From Forficula auricularia (lineage: Eukaryota; Arthropoda; Insecta; Dermaptera; Forficulidae): 64,000 nucleotides of DNA. Made by a program: the position numbers and the translations under genes. The stretch spans positions 67,750,483 to 67,814,482 of the forward strand of contig JALMQS010000099.1 in the NCBI GenBank assembly GCA_024734495.1, in the 5' to 3' direction. The notes under the pieces were generated by a model that was not told the DNA's origin, ran no database searches, and saw nothing but the letters and a program-made list of their open reading frames with translations. Positions 1-10,735 of the stretch are shown one piece after another; position 1 is the first letter of the stretch; each line of letters begins with the position of its first letter.

Positions 1-40
1 TTCTGCTACTCTCGGCAAAAAAACTTTCAATTTAACCTGA
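1..40 (+). repeat. 3' tail of ribozyme family B unit (partial at window edge)
   Basis: The first 40 bases match the outer end of the family B units at 13.19-13.22 kb (plus) and 48.28-48.31 kb (minus): a 'ttctgctact' block followed by a 'aaaactttcaa' block. The rest of the unit would lie left of the window, so whether it carries a hammerhead core cannot be seen. A shorter trace of the same tail is at about 23931-23965. Confidence 0.6.
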
Positions 41-493
41 AGATAATTTAGAAAAATACTTGTAAACATAAATTATTCACAATTACAATCAATTTTAATT
101 ATTTTTGAGATCCTTTGTTAATTATTACTTTATTATTATTATTATTATTTTAATGGCCTTCGGTAACTATAGCCCATTTTGGCCATTAAGTGTTCGTGTG
201 TCTAAATGAGTCTAGTGATCAGATTATAGCTGGACAAATATTTGCATTATTTTATTACTTTATTATTTGTACGTCAATAAGAAAAGCTTGTTAATATAAA
301 AATAAAGTAAAAAGCATAGTACCCTAGTATTTTTTCGATCACATTTTTTGAAACATTATTATATTTATTATGTTGATTTTATTCAAACAGCGACCACCTA
401 TTATTTCTTTGAGTTTAAAGATTTTTTAATATATTAAATATAATGAGAATTTTGTGAAATTTTTACTCAATAAAAGTACTATTTGACACTTAA

Positions 494-689
494 GGCCAGT
501 TGTATGTCGGTTGGTAAACTCTTTTTAAACGTTGGCAAAGGGTAAAACCTTAAAATTCTCCTTGTGCCGGGTGGGATGACCAATCAGATGACAGGCACTT
601 TAATCTGATTGGCCATCCCAGTTTCTCCATTTACCATCTACCCTTTGTCACTTGTAAAAAGCATTTACAAAGCGACATACAACCGGCCC
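494..689. mobile_element. Harbinger-type MITE
   Basis: Terminal inverted repeats begin GGCCAGTTGTATGTCG on the left, and the right end reads as its reverse complement (CGACATACAACCGGCCC). The element is flanked by TAA on both sides (491-493 and 690-692), the 3-bp TWA target duplication typical of PIF/Harbinger elements. The body is about 196 bp, has no ORF, and the arms stay partly complementary inward. Superfamily assignment rests only on the target duplication. Confidence 0.6.
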
Positions 690-1089
690 TAAGTGTCTTA
701 AGCTTATTTTATAATTTTATTTATTTCATAGCACTCTTTCAAATATATAATCTTTTATGTCTTCAGTTTTAATTTTTTAGTGGTTAAAAAAATTATTTTG
801 CCAATTTTTACTGCATATATTTGCATAGTTCAACGTATTCTGCATATTACTTGCATATTTCAGCCTTTTAATTGCATATTTTATGGCATATTTTGGCAGT
901 TTTTACTGCATAAAAATACGGTCTCTAGTCATAAGTTAATATATAGAAATGTAAATGAAAAATAAATTCTTTCTGAATTTAGAAGAATTGACTTTTGAGA
1001 GAAAATCAAAGAGAGTGTTGTTTGCTTGATCCAAATAAACATACACACACATATATGGTATATAAATAAATACAAATCTTTTATAAAAC

Positions 1090-1354
1090 ATTTAGGGAAA
1101 GCGGTGTTGGTTTATAGTGAAACATATTTAACACAGGAGTTTTTAAAAGGGGTGTTTCACAAGTAAAAATAAAAATTAATTTTTTTTTTTTTTTTATATT
1201 TTTGGAGTTTTATTTTAAATACTCTATACATATTTCGGCTTTCTAGCCCTTCATCAGGAGTTTGAGTTTACAAAAAACTTTTTGAAATATGTATATAGTA
1301 TTTAAAATAAAACTCCAAAAATATAATTAAAAAAATTTTTTTTAATTTTTTTAA
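1090..1354 (-). mobile_element. Ribozyme family A inverted dimer (locus A1)
   Basis: An 11-bp direct repeat (ttttataaaac) at 1079-1089 and 1355-1365 bounds the insertion. The left unit reads on the minus strand and contains a full hammerhead core (1215-1266). The right unit reads on the plus strand and begins at about the GAAA of the core (near 1283), so it is 5'-truncated. Both units end in the same tail, which runs into AT-rich sequence and a T-tract. The outer part of the left unit (from 1093) is shared with the family A locus at 58.17-58.49 kb. The structure suggests retrotransposition of a non-autonomous unit; no protein is encoded. Confidence 0.65.
1215..1266 (-). ncRNA. Hammerhead ribozyme motif, family A
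   Basis: On the minus strand: stem I strand ACTC (1261-1258), core CTGATGA (1257-1251), an extra A, stem II GGCT/AGCC with a 4-nt loop, GAAA (1236-1233), then a short AU stem III with a UG loop, and AUA at the predicted cleavage site between 1225 and 1224. GAGT (1224-1221) closes stem I with ACTC. All invariant hammerhead core nucleotides are present. Architecture is type I (open at stem I). Activity is inferred, not shown. Confidence 0.72.
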
Positions 1355-1365
1355 TTTTATAAAAC

Positions 1366-3520
1366 GTTTATTTAAAATCCTAACATTTCTGGAGAATTTC
1401 TCCCTTTATTAATGGAATTATTGAATTTAATTCCATTGTTTTTAATGTTTTTATATAAAATTTAAACTTTAATTATGAGAAAAGTTTTAATAGGATAAAA
1501 TAATTTTGAAATAAAATAAATAGCAATAAATTTTCATTTAGTTATAGTTAGTTATACTAAAATTATTGGCAGTAAAATTTAATTTAGAATGTCTGAATAA
1601 GAAATTCTTATCAATAAAAGATCTTATAAGTTCACTGGAAATAGCCATTAACTACTATATTCCATTGATAAGGGGAAAATTCTCCCGAAACTTTTTGATT
1701 TGAAATAAACTTAAGATTGTATTTAAAAAAAAAAAAAAGATTTTCAATAGAGAACACCCTCGTTGCTCATAAAAAACACTGTAATTATAATTTTCAGTCT
1801 TTTAGAACCGGGCTTCACAAATACTGTTTTTGGTGGATTAGAAAAGTCAATATTGTCCCAGTTTAATTTTGATTAACTAATTAATTAATTAATTTTATCT
1901 TTTCTAATCTCAAAATTTTAGATAATGAAGGAAATTTAGAAAAAAAAATTAAATCTAGAAATGATCGAAATTAAAAAAAAAATTAACAAAAGATCAGATA
2001 TAGACTGTTTTTCTAATATTTACCAAAAATTTTTAGAAAATAATAATTTTTCATAATTCTTTTATTTTTATTCAAGGTAATTTCATCCCCAAAACAATCT
2101 GTATCATTGTTTATTTTCAAAATATTTATTTATTTATTTATTTATAGTAGCTTTATATTAATTTCTTAAAGCAACTTTTTCTAAATATTTTAAAATTCCA
2201 CTGATAGAGTGAGACATTCTTTCGAAACGTTTAAATTAAACATTTTAAGATTGATGTTTTATTAAAGGTTTGTATTTATTTATATTTATAAAACCATCAA
2301 TATTTTTTTTATATCCTTAGATAAGTATATTATAGACAAATTGATTTTTAAACTGAAAGTTTTAATTATTTTTGTTAAGCAATTTAAACCGTTATTTAAC
2401 TTTCGCGGTTCAAATTGCTTAATAAGTACATTATATTTTATGAATATTTCATATTTTTTCTCAAATCGTCCCTGGTTTCTTAAGGAGTTTCGGGACAGCT
2501 TATCTGGTTGATTTAAGAAAAAATCTTTTGTATTTCTGCAGAGTGGCAACTTCTGACAACTAAATATTTTAATAAAATAATGAGGTTAATTTCAAATAAA
2601 AATCTTTGTTTTGGTAATATTAATGAAAAATATTGAGATATTGAGATAAATTTTTTCTCATTATAAAAACGTTTATTTAACCCAAAAACGATTTCAAGAA
2701 ATAGAGTTGAAATTCTAAACTAGTGCTTTTGTTATATTCTGTTGTCTGCAAATAACTTTTTATTTTTTACATTTATGAATAACTAATTAACTAGACTGTC
2801 AAATTTATTAAAAAAAGGTATCATTCGATTCATAAAAGTTGAATTATTGAACTGTATAAATTTGTTGAAAATGGTTTCATTTGTATAGAAGTTATAGCCC
2901 TTTTAAAAGCTTGGTCGGTCCATTTACTTCCATGTTAAAAGGACAATTTTCAATAATTTATTTCTCGGTAATGGGACAGACAATGAACTTCAAATTTCGG
3001 GAATAAATATTTAATGCATCAATGATTCGATGGTAAAAATTTGAGAATTTTCTTAAAAAAATGATAAACAGTCACGAACTCTCTTATGAGAGTGTTCGTA
3101 TATCGCTTACTCTATCTGAAGAGATAACGCCTTGTGAAAGGGTATTGTTGTCTATGGAGATAGGAGATGTTACTGTACCCGACTTGCTTAAGAGCTCTCT
3201 TATCCATTGATATGAGATGTAAACACTCAACTATACTTAGATTGACTGTATTATATAATAGAGCCGACTGCATTGGCATTTTCAAAGCAACTGATCTTTT
3301 AAGAAAAATAAAGCGAGGCTGAATTCTGATGAGAAAACAATCTGAGAGCAGTGGCTGTTTGCGCTGCAAGAGGTGCTGTTTTGCTGCCCTTTATCTTTAC
3401 ATACAATTAATTACAACGATTATACGAACAAGTTGGTCTAGATAGATTGTAGAATTTTTACACGATACTACTAGGCTTAGCCTGCCGCCCGGGGGAACCT
3501 AGTTTTGAATTAATACAAAA
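1366..3520. repeat. Dispersed AT-rich repeat mosaic, no gene
   Basis: No convincing coding sequence. The block at about 1915-2130 recurs at 21845-22050 and, inverted, at 22190-22400 and in part at 37740-37920. The block at about 2610-3075 is repeated in the same orientation at 19365-19820, with only scattered substitutions and small indels. From 3070 to 3440 the sequence is less repetitive and has a short inverted repeat near its ends (gttcgtata at about 3093 and tatacgaac at about 3422), possibly another small DNA element. Confidence 0.5.
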
Positions 3521-4240
3521 AATTTCAAATATTTTTTTGCTCAGTGTATTTAAAAATGTCTGGAACCAGATACCAGCATTATCTCAAAGAACGAAAAATC
3601 GGAGAAAGTTTGTTTTTGTGCTAAAAAGTTTGTATTTATTAGATTTTAAGTTCTCTAGCTTTAGAACTTCTGATTTAAAATTGCAGAAAACAGAACTTTT
3701 TAATGATTTTATTGAGGTCTTAAGGCAATGTACGTATTTATAATATAAGCATTGGTGAAAAATTATATTTAACTTTTTATTAAATACTTAGCTTTCACTT
3801 TTTTTTTGTTATTTAATAAATAATAGATACTTTTATTAAAATCTAATCGAGGAAAATTATTGAAATATAGCCCGGATAAAATGAATGATTTCTCTTCCTT
3901 TAACCTAAGCTGCGACCCAAATTTGAGAAATATGTTCATATCGCGACTCCCCCCCCTCAAAAAAATTTAATTACCTTTTTTTAGACGATGCTTGAGAAAT
4001 TTTCTTCAGTTTCCAATGATGACTTTTTTAACTCACATAATAATATTATTTTGCAACAATTAAGATAACCAAAGGTACCTTTCGATCTAAGGAAAATTTA
4101 ATGAAAAAGAGCATATGTTTCATATTTTGATTTTTTTTTAGTATTGAATAAATCAAAATATATTTTACAACTTATAATAATAAGTAAAATATTTGATTAA
4201 CGACTTTGAGCGACCCAAAAAATATGCTTTGCGACCCAAT
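3521..4240. repeat. Dispersed repeat (shared with 12.4-13.4, 15.1-15.4, 26.0-26.2 and 28.7-28.9 kb)
   Basis: This stretch belongs to a recurrent AT-rich family. Diagnostic blocks such as 'gattttattgag' followed by 'taaggcaatg' and a later 'atttaataaat' recur at 12.95, 15.15 and 26.13 kb. Several copies served as targets for other insertions, so the uninterrupted copies act as internal empty-site references. No protein-coding potential is seen. Confidence 0.5.
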
Positions 4241-4610
4241 TTTGGCCAGGAGGCTAGAAATGCAAAAACTAACCACCCAAAATGGGGGAAGGGGGTCAGA
4301 AATGAAAGTTCTATCCCTTTCAACCAAACTATGTATTCAATATTTGGCTAGTTTTTGCATTTTCTACCCTTCTGGGGGTCCACAGAATAGGTATACAAAA
4401 TTTGGTTGAGTTTGGTCGAAAGAGCTAGAATTTTCATTTTTGACCCCCCCCCCCCGCATTATTTTTGTCTGATAATGTTTAAAACACATTTTCAAAAATA
4501 TATATATTTTATATTATTTGCAAAAATATATTCAGTTGTTTTCTAGTTAAATTTTTTCATTTTTTTATACCTCTTCAAAATGTGGTAGATCTTTATGCCC
4601 CACCCTGTAT
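4240..4610. mobile_element. Partial copy of the CAGGRTGGGRCATA transposon family
   Basis: The right end (gatctttatgccccaccctg at 4590-4609) matches the right end of the complete element at 22701-23900. The body shares the 'ctggggg tccacagaat' block and poly-C/poly-G tracts with it. The left end is not recognisable, so this is a truncated copy. No transposase reading frame is present. Confidence 0.55.
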
Positions 4611-5165
4611 ATGTGTGGTTCGCCAAAATTTTTTAAATTCTTAATTGGCTCAAGCTAGGTTAAAGGTTGGGCACCACTGTCTTAAACAAATATTTCTATT
4701 ATTTCAAATATCATTTTCAATTTGTTACGTAAAGAAAATATAAATTTAATAAATTTTCAAATGTGGTTCATTTAATAAAACATTGACTTTAAATGACAAT
4801 ACTAGTTGCAAAATTGATCTAACGCTACCTAAATAGGATTTTAAATCGATTAGTAATAATAATAAAAAAAACTAAGTGTTTTTGTTTATATTGTGAACTG
4901 AAATCTGTGAAATCAACCTGGTCTAGTTATTTATTGGCTCTTGGACTGTCTATATAATCCGATTCGTGAGTGTCACTCACGAGCACAAAACCCAAGAAAA
5001 GGTCATCCTTAGGAGAGCAACATTGCGTATTAGAAATATATAAAAACCTATATAGGTATAAACCGATCAATATAATAATTTTTATTTTGAGTGTTAAATG
5101 AACATAAGGTCGTAGTAAATATTCTGAAACTCCCCAGTACCTAATGAGATAAAATCAATAATTCC
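4611..5165. other. AT-rich sequence, nothing recognised
   Basis: No coding region, terminal repeat or RNA gene was recognised. Short stretches resemble other dispersed repeats of the window, but no boundary can be drawn. Confidence 0.4.
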
Positions 5166-5167
5166 CC

Positions 5168-5470
5168 CAAAGCATGCTTTGCACTTAGCACGCGCTTTGC
5201 CGACTCCCAACACTCTTTCGCGGTCAAATTAGAAAAGTGCCGGACCACTTCATTCGCCAATACATATATCCCCATGACTTCAAGGAACTGGAACTCTCTC
5301 CCAGATTATAATCTTCAAACCTTCAAAACCGGAGTGCATAGACACCTACGTCTACACCCTCTCACTTAATCAACTTTCCCTTCTCTTCGGTAATGCAAGG
5401 GTCTTTCGAGATCCATAGGAGCTGCATCTTTACTGGTGCACCCCTTCTTGCATTCGATTACATTAAAAAA
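5168..5470 (+). pseudogene. 5'-truncated LINE, C-terminus of a Jockey/CR1-like reverse transcriptase ORF
   Basis: Plus-strand translation gives a tail with SFANTYIPMTSRNWNSLP and a terminal FKTGVHRHL just before a stop. This is the conserved end of Jockey/CR1-group ORF2 proteins. The same tail is better kept at 47766-48087 (FIPMTSRDWNSLP, FKTRIHR). The 3' UTR with 'gcatctttactggtgcaccc' parallels 'gttgcacctttttggtgtaa' at 48.17 kb. Only the last roughly 70 codons remain, with no endonuclease or catalytic RT motifs, so this is a dead 3' fragment. Confidence 0.7.
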
Positions 5471-5589
5471 AAATATATATATCCAGTAGGGTCGTCACAA
5501 GCTATAGGAAGGAAGTGAAACTAAACGTTTCCAAAACTCTGTACACTGTTTGCATTATCGATGAATTAATCATTTTTAATGATAAATAA

Positions 5590-6425
5590 GGAAGTCTAAT
5601 ATTCATATCTTCTTCTTCTTCATCTTCTCTATAGGCTTTCGCCTGTTCTTCCAATAAGAAAAAAAAAGAATAAAGACGTTAGTTTCTTTCTGCGACATCT
5701 TTCCATTTTTTTTCGGCCGCCCTCTGCTCCGAGTGCTACGTGGGCGATTTTCCTTCACGATTTTTGCAAGGCGGTCATCCGTCATTCGTTCCACATATTC
5801 CCCCCATCCTCTCTTTCTCACATCGATCCATTCCACTATATCCTGGATTCCGCTTAGTTCCCTTAGATCATTGCTGCGGATTCTATCCCTTAATGTTTTC
5901 CCGTTTATAGCCTTTATTATTCTCATCTCTGTTATTCGGAGTAGTTTATGGGTGGTAATTGTTGATGCTCTGGTTTTTGCTGCATATGTCAACACTGGAC
6001 GTACGCAGGTCTTATAAATTCGTACTTTGCTTTTTGCTGACATATATTTGTTTTTCCAGACCAAACCATATAGACATTCAGCTATCCTAGCTCCTTTTGT
6101 TACTTGGGTTTTAACCTCTTTGCTGAGATCTCTGTGCTCCGAAATCTCGGCTCCCAAATAGTTAAATTTTTCAACTTGATCTATTTTTAAGTTTGACTTC
6201 ACACTTAAGCTGTTCTTTCGCTATCACAATACATTTTGTTTTTTCAATGGATATTTCCATATTTAATCTTTCTACTATTTGATCGAATTGTGATAAGAGA
6301 GTTTGCAGATTTTGCTCGCTGTCCGACACCAAAACACGTCATCAGCATAACACACAGCCTGTATGGAGTTTTCTTCCATTTTGTATCCAATCCGTGGATG
6401 GATTGGCTTTATATTCCATGTCGAT
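5590..6425 (-). pseudogene. 5'-truncated non-LTR retrotransposon, RT C-terminal part
   Basis: The minus-strand frame 6202-5603 encodes a typical region after the RT catalytic domain: KFNYLGAEIS near its start, then KVRIYKTCVRPVLTYAA, RIIKAINGKTLRDRIR, and a W-rich basic tail ending in GRPKK. Upstream, in another frame, GYKMEENSIQAVCYADD is readable; the YADD catalytic box is at 6349-6338. A stop and frame change separate the two parts. The fragment ends in a CTT/AAG-rich tail near 5605. It lacks the endonuclease and the upstream RT motifs, so it cannot be autonomous. The family resembles endonuclease-RT LINEs common in insects. Confidence 0.8.
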
Positions 6426-6429
6426 TTAA

Positions 6430-8260
6430 TATTTTCTTACCTAGAGTCAAAAAGCCGTTTCTAGAATAATAGAAATTGAGATATTAATCTCTACTAGCCC
6501 TTTTCCATGTGTATTTCATCAGAAAACTCCAATTGTATTTTAGAAATCTCAATTGAATACAGTCGAACCCACTCATAACGAGCCCTGATTTAACAGGAAC
6601 CCGGATCGAGGTACTTCTTCTAGCCTCTAAATAGTTCAAGTTTCAAATCCCAAAGCTCTGCGACTTATCGTGTACGAGATATGGACGATTAAAATATTTT
6701 TTTTGGTAAGACTACTTATTTACACCCTCTTTCTTTATTTCAATCGGATTAAAATTTATACACGACTAAACAACTTATGAGAAGTACACCAATTAAAAGA
6801 AAAATCGTTATAGCCGTTTTTGAGAAAATTACAACAAAATACCAAAAAGCTTTTATGTAAATGTCAATTTCCCGTGTTCCAATTTCAGCCAAAAGCTTGC
6901 TGTACTTCTTCTAGCCTACATAGAGCTTAAGTTTCGAATTTCGTAGATCTGAGATTTGTAGTTGCGAAACGCAGGGGGATTACATACATATGTACGCGCT
7001 GAACAATGAATTTTTGGTCACTTTTGGCCTCTGGGGACCACAATATCAGGATTTTTGTTCTAAATTCCGGATTCCTTCCTCCTAGAATTGACAAAATTAA
7101 ATTAAATTTTTTTATCTCTGAGATACAAGCTCTCAGTGTCAGGACCCAGACAGACGATCGTAATACAAAAATTGCCAGTTTTTTACTCCAAATGTTGGCT
7201 TTTGTATTTTCTGTTCTATGAGGGAAATCGCCTCAGAGCATCACAAAATAAATAAAATTATAATTGTATTTCAGAAATCTCAATTCAAGTTCCAGAAAAG
7301 TTTGAGTTGTTTGCCATAAAAGAATTTAGTCTTTTTGATTTTAAGTCGATTCTTCCACGTTTTCAGTAGAGGTTGCCATTAATAGTCAAAACATCAAAAA
7401 TGGAATGCAATAAGGTTATTCCTCTAGTATTAGATAAGAATCGATCGTTATTTTTGATTTTAAGCCGATTCCTCCATGTCTTCAGCAATGGTTACCAATA
7501 AAAACCGAAACGTCAAAAATCCAATATAGAATGGTTATTCCTCAAGTACTAGATGAGAATCCATCGCTATTTTTGATTTTAAGTCGATTCCTCCATGTCT
7601 TCAGCAATGGTTACTAATAATAACCGAAACGTCAAAAATCCAATGAGAATCGATCATTATTTTTGAATTAAAGTCAACATGAACTGCAAATTGCAAGTCA
7701 TATCTGATTAATAATAAAGGAATAAACATATTATTTTTTTATTGTTAAAGGATAAATAATTAATATATCCAGTACACCCCAAGCCAGCAAAACATATTAA
7801 TATTTCAAATGAATTTGGATAAAGTTTAGCAACGATCCGTTGCAGTTTTTTTTTTTTTTTGATTTTCTCAAAAACGGCTCTAACGATTTTTTTTATATTA
7901 GTGTATTTATCAAGTGTCACGAGTTATTAGTTGTATCAAATTTTTAACTACTACTTTACCCCCCCTTCCTTTATTTTAATCAGATTAAAAATATGACACA
8001 ACTAATAACTCATGATAAATACACTAATTTTTAAAAAGCCGTTTTTAAGAAAATCTAAAAAAACGAAAAATATTACATGTAAATTTCCACTTCCGGTCTT
8101 CCGATTTCACCCAAAAGCTTGATGTACTTGAGAAAAAAAAAACGAAATAAAGGAAGGGGTGTAATTAGTAGTGTCGCGATGATTTCAAATAAATGAAAAT
8201 GTGAAAGTCGTGTGGTGAACACACCAGTTAATTTAATTAATATTCAATTGAGATTTATGG
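6430..8260. repeat. Repeat mosaic with three tandem ~119-bp units
   Basis: A phrase near 6561 (gtcgaacccactcataacg) looks like a MITE terminus. From about 7330 to 7660 there are three imperfect head-to-tail copies, with 'gattttaag' recurring at 7337, 7456 and 7575 (period about 119 bp). A related single copy lies inverted at 24.96-25.08 kb. The 8135-8235 block is repeated inverted at 42.71-42.80 kb. Sequences of the 'tcaaaaacggct' type at 7.87 kb recur at 18.54, 42.80 and 61.1 kb. No gene. Confidence 0.5.
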
Positions 8261-8418
8261 AATACAATTGGAGTTTTCTGATATACCATACACATGGAAA
8301 AGGTGTAGATATATAGAATTCTAATATTATTTGAACAGGTGTTTATATTTAATAGTCATCTTTTTAATATATTTTTATTCTCAAGAATTATTTTCTCGGT
8401 TGCTATCTTATCAGCCGA

Positions 8419-8607
8419 ATGAGATTCTCCAAATTCACCTTGCTTTTATTTTTATTTATTTCAATTGAAAATTCATTTCGAGTCCAGCAGCCATTGAGGA
8501 AAGGCCAATTCTCGTATATTCGCGTCATTGTGCGTTGTTTGATCGATTCAGTTTTTTATTTTTGTTCACTCCCGTTGTTGAAAATAGTTCACACCTTCGA
8601 GTATTAA
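8419..8607 (+). CDS. Weak candidate: small secreted-type reading frame
   Basis: An ATG-initiated 62-codon frame starts MRFSKFTLLLFLFISIENSF, which looks like a signal peptide (basic N-terminus, hydrophobic core). The rest has no recognisable domain. A GTAAGC donor-like site lies 2 nt after the stop codon, so this could equally be part of a non-coding exon or chance. The stretch is less repetitive than its surroundings. Evidence is thin. Confidence 0.15.
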   Translation: MRFSKFTLLLFLFISIENSFRVQQPLRKGQFSYIRVIVRCLIDSVFYFCSLPLLKIVHTFEY

Positions 8608-8639
8608 CGGTAAGCTCAACTCAGCAATTTATTTTATTT

Positions 8640-9925
8640 CAATGATTTATATGTATTATATGATAATTTTAAATGGTAGTATTGTGATGGACTGACTATA
8701 TATATATAATATCGATTCCATTTTATTTTTTAGTCAATGATCTATGATATTATTTAAATAAATACAAATCTTTTATAGAACAATCTAGAAACGTTTATTA
8801 AAAATCCAGACTTTTTAGGTGAAATTCACAGGTGGGTCTGTCAATATAAATTTACAATTGCATTTTTTTCAATTTCTTTTTATTAATTAATTGGTTTTTA
8901 ATTTTAAAACTCACTAATAAATAATTCATTAGAAATATTATTACATATATTAAAATTAGGAAATTTAATAAATTAGAGGTATCTTCTATTGGAGACGGAG
9001 TGGTAGAACTTAATGCTGAATTGATGTAAAGGTACCCAAGGATTAGGAAAACCACAAATTCTGAATAAAATAATTTATTAGAACATAATTTTTATCCTAC
9101 TAAAAAAATACAAAATTCAGAGGATTGTACATCTTTCTTCGGGATTTAAAAGGGTCAACGAAGGAACGCCCCTCTGTGTATATTAATATTTTTAATTTCA
9201 ACTAAATTCAAAAAGTTTGCAAAAAATAAATTAAATTTTATTCCTGTTTTATTTAATTATGGTTTCAAATAATAATCAACTTTTTTTACTTGAATTTAAA
9301 AATATAAAAATATATTGCTTTTAATTATATAAAACAAGCAACGGTTGGTCCGCCAGGTACTTAAGATTGACAGTAAGAGAGATGATCAGATTTCGATTGA
9401 AATCGAATCCCAAATTAAGGAGAGAGGGTTCTTAAAAAATTAAAATTATCAAATTTTCAAACTAAAACAAACAAACAGACAAAAAATAGATTTCACTAAA
9501 AAGAGTCCTAATAAAATAATCAAAAAGTCATTATTTTTTTTCAGGGACCAAAATAGGGGGGGGGTGTTCAAAATAGAACTATCAATATAAGTCCTTTAGA
9601 CGCTTTTATTGATTTGTTTAAAATTTCTCCTATGCAGTCTATAAAACCTTAGTATAAAAACATTGATAGTGACCCAGGGGGTTAAAAATAATGTAAAATA
9701 ATAAAATTTTCAAACAAAAATCGAAGAAAGCTGATATTTACATTAGAAGACTCTCATTTACAAGTCGAAATTATTATTTACTAATGGGCCCAAAATGGGG
9801 GAGGGCTCTAAATTATAAAATTTTCAATCTAAAAAACCAAGCTAGCTGAAACTTAATATTATTCATGTTTTAATATAAAATTATAAACATTATTTAAATA
9901 ATAAAAACTTGTAAATGATTATAAA
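8640..9925. other. AT-rich repeats, no gene
   Basis: The start (8755-8830) resembles the dispersed repeat at 1070-1090 and 1355-1400. Around 9120-9190 there is a remnant of the ribozyme family C tail region (a 'cttcgggatttaaaagggtc' phrase inverted relative to 10.19 kb). G-tracts at 9551-9560 and 9675-9684 belong to a low-complexity repeat. Nothing coding was seen. Confidence 0.4.
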
Positions 9926-9929
9926 TTAG

Positions 9930-10290
9930 TATACCTGGATCACCGAGCGATGCTCGGTAATTTTTTTGATTCAGTTAAAATTGATATATTAATATTATTT
10001 TAAATTTTAAATTCAGGTAAAAAGGTCGATTTTTAATCGGAGCCAAAATAAAATGAAATTGAAATAAAACTGAATTTATTTTTTTGCCAACGTTTACACT
10101 CGCTATGGCCATCATCACACTGGGCATAAAGTTTTGAATGTAATTTCAATTAAAAATAATATTAATATACACAGAGGTTCTTACGTTGACCCTCTTAAAT
10201 CCTGATGAAGGAGTTAAAATCCTTCGAATTGTCGGCTTTTTTAAGAGAATGAAATTGATATTCTAATAAATTATCTTATAGAAAAATACC
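9930..10290 (+). mobile_element. Ribozyme family C-related unit with upstream palindrome
   Basis: This composite repeat begins with the palindrome ACCGAGC-gat-GCTCGGT (9943-9959) and runs through a 'caacgtttacac' block into a plus-strand hammerhead-like motif (10190-10248). The same order occurs at 44.56-44.87 kb and, more diverged, at 33.05-33.30 kb. The block at about 10090-10125, read on the minus strand, resembles a decayed second hammerhead (GATGATGGCCATAGC, then AAACGTT), suggesting an old head-to-head pair. No clear target duplication was found. Confidence 0.5.
10190..10248 (+). ncRNA. Hammerhead-like motif, one core change
   Basis: CTGATGA (10202-10208) is intact and is followed by an AGGA/TCCT stem II. 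GAAA is changed to GAAT (10226-10229), which should impair folding. GTC follows at 10231-10233. Stem I is well kept: inner TC/GG plus an outer 7-bp helix TCTTAAA (10193-10199) with TTTAAGA (10240-10246), separated by an internal loop. Probably a recently inactivated ribozyme. Confidence 0.55.
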
Positions 10291-10559
10291 TGTAATTAAT
10301 TAAATTAGCAAATTCTAATATATAATAATATTTGTAATGATCCATTAGTGGAATTTAAAATAAAAAAATTAATTAATTTTATTGAAAGAAAATTGAAACA
10401 AATGTAATTATAAATTTTTATTCAAATAACCACTTGTGAATAATTATTTTATTTAACAAAAAGCCCCAAAAACCACTTAGCCGAAGATGAGGCCGTGACA
10501 GATCGAATTGTCAACCCAAAAACCTCCTAACCCGTGAATTTCATCCAAATCGTTAGAAC

Positions 10560-10735
10560 CGTTTTCGAGAAACCGACTATATATATATATATATACAAGA
10601 ATTGCTCGTTTAGTACCTGGAGCCACCGAGCGATGCACGGTAACCCCTGCCCCCCCCCCTCCCTCCCGAAACCACATATCTCGCCCCCACCACTGCACAC
10701 CCCACACCTACCCCATCCCGCACCCAGTTTTTGCA
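10560..10735. repeat. TATATA tract plus CCGAGCGATGCACGG repeat end
   Basis: A (TA)n run at 10578-10596 is followed by 'aagaattgctcgttta' and the palindrome-like block near 10624-10642, then poly-C and 'cacccagtttttgcatttct'. The same module is found inverted at 32.75-32.92 kb, where C-tracts read as G-tracts, and its core recurs at 17.85, 49.25 and 60.58 kb. Reading frames here on both strands are by-products of the C/G-rich tract. Confidence 0.5.

Noticed and set aside
3112..3369. 85-codon minus-strand frame
   Set aside because: No recognisable domain, no splice or promoter context; composition not distinct enough to call a gene.
7330..7660. Tandem units containing 'ccgaaacgtc', considered as hammerhead remnants
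   Set aside because: No CTGANGA box in the right order and orientation relative to GAAAC; CTGAAGA on the opposite strand has no GAAA partner.
9943..9959. Palindrome considered as proof of a Helitron 3' end
   Set aside because: No CTRR terminus or A|T insertion site could be shown; kept only as an unclassified repeat boundary.
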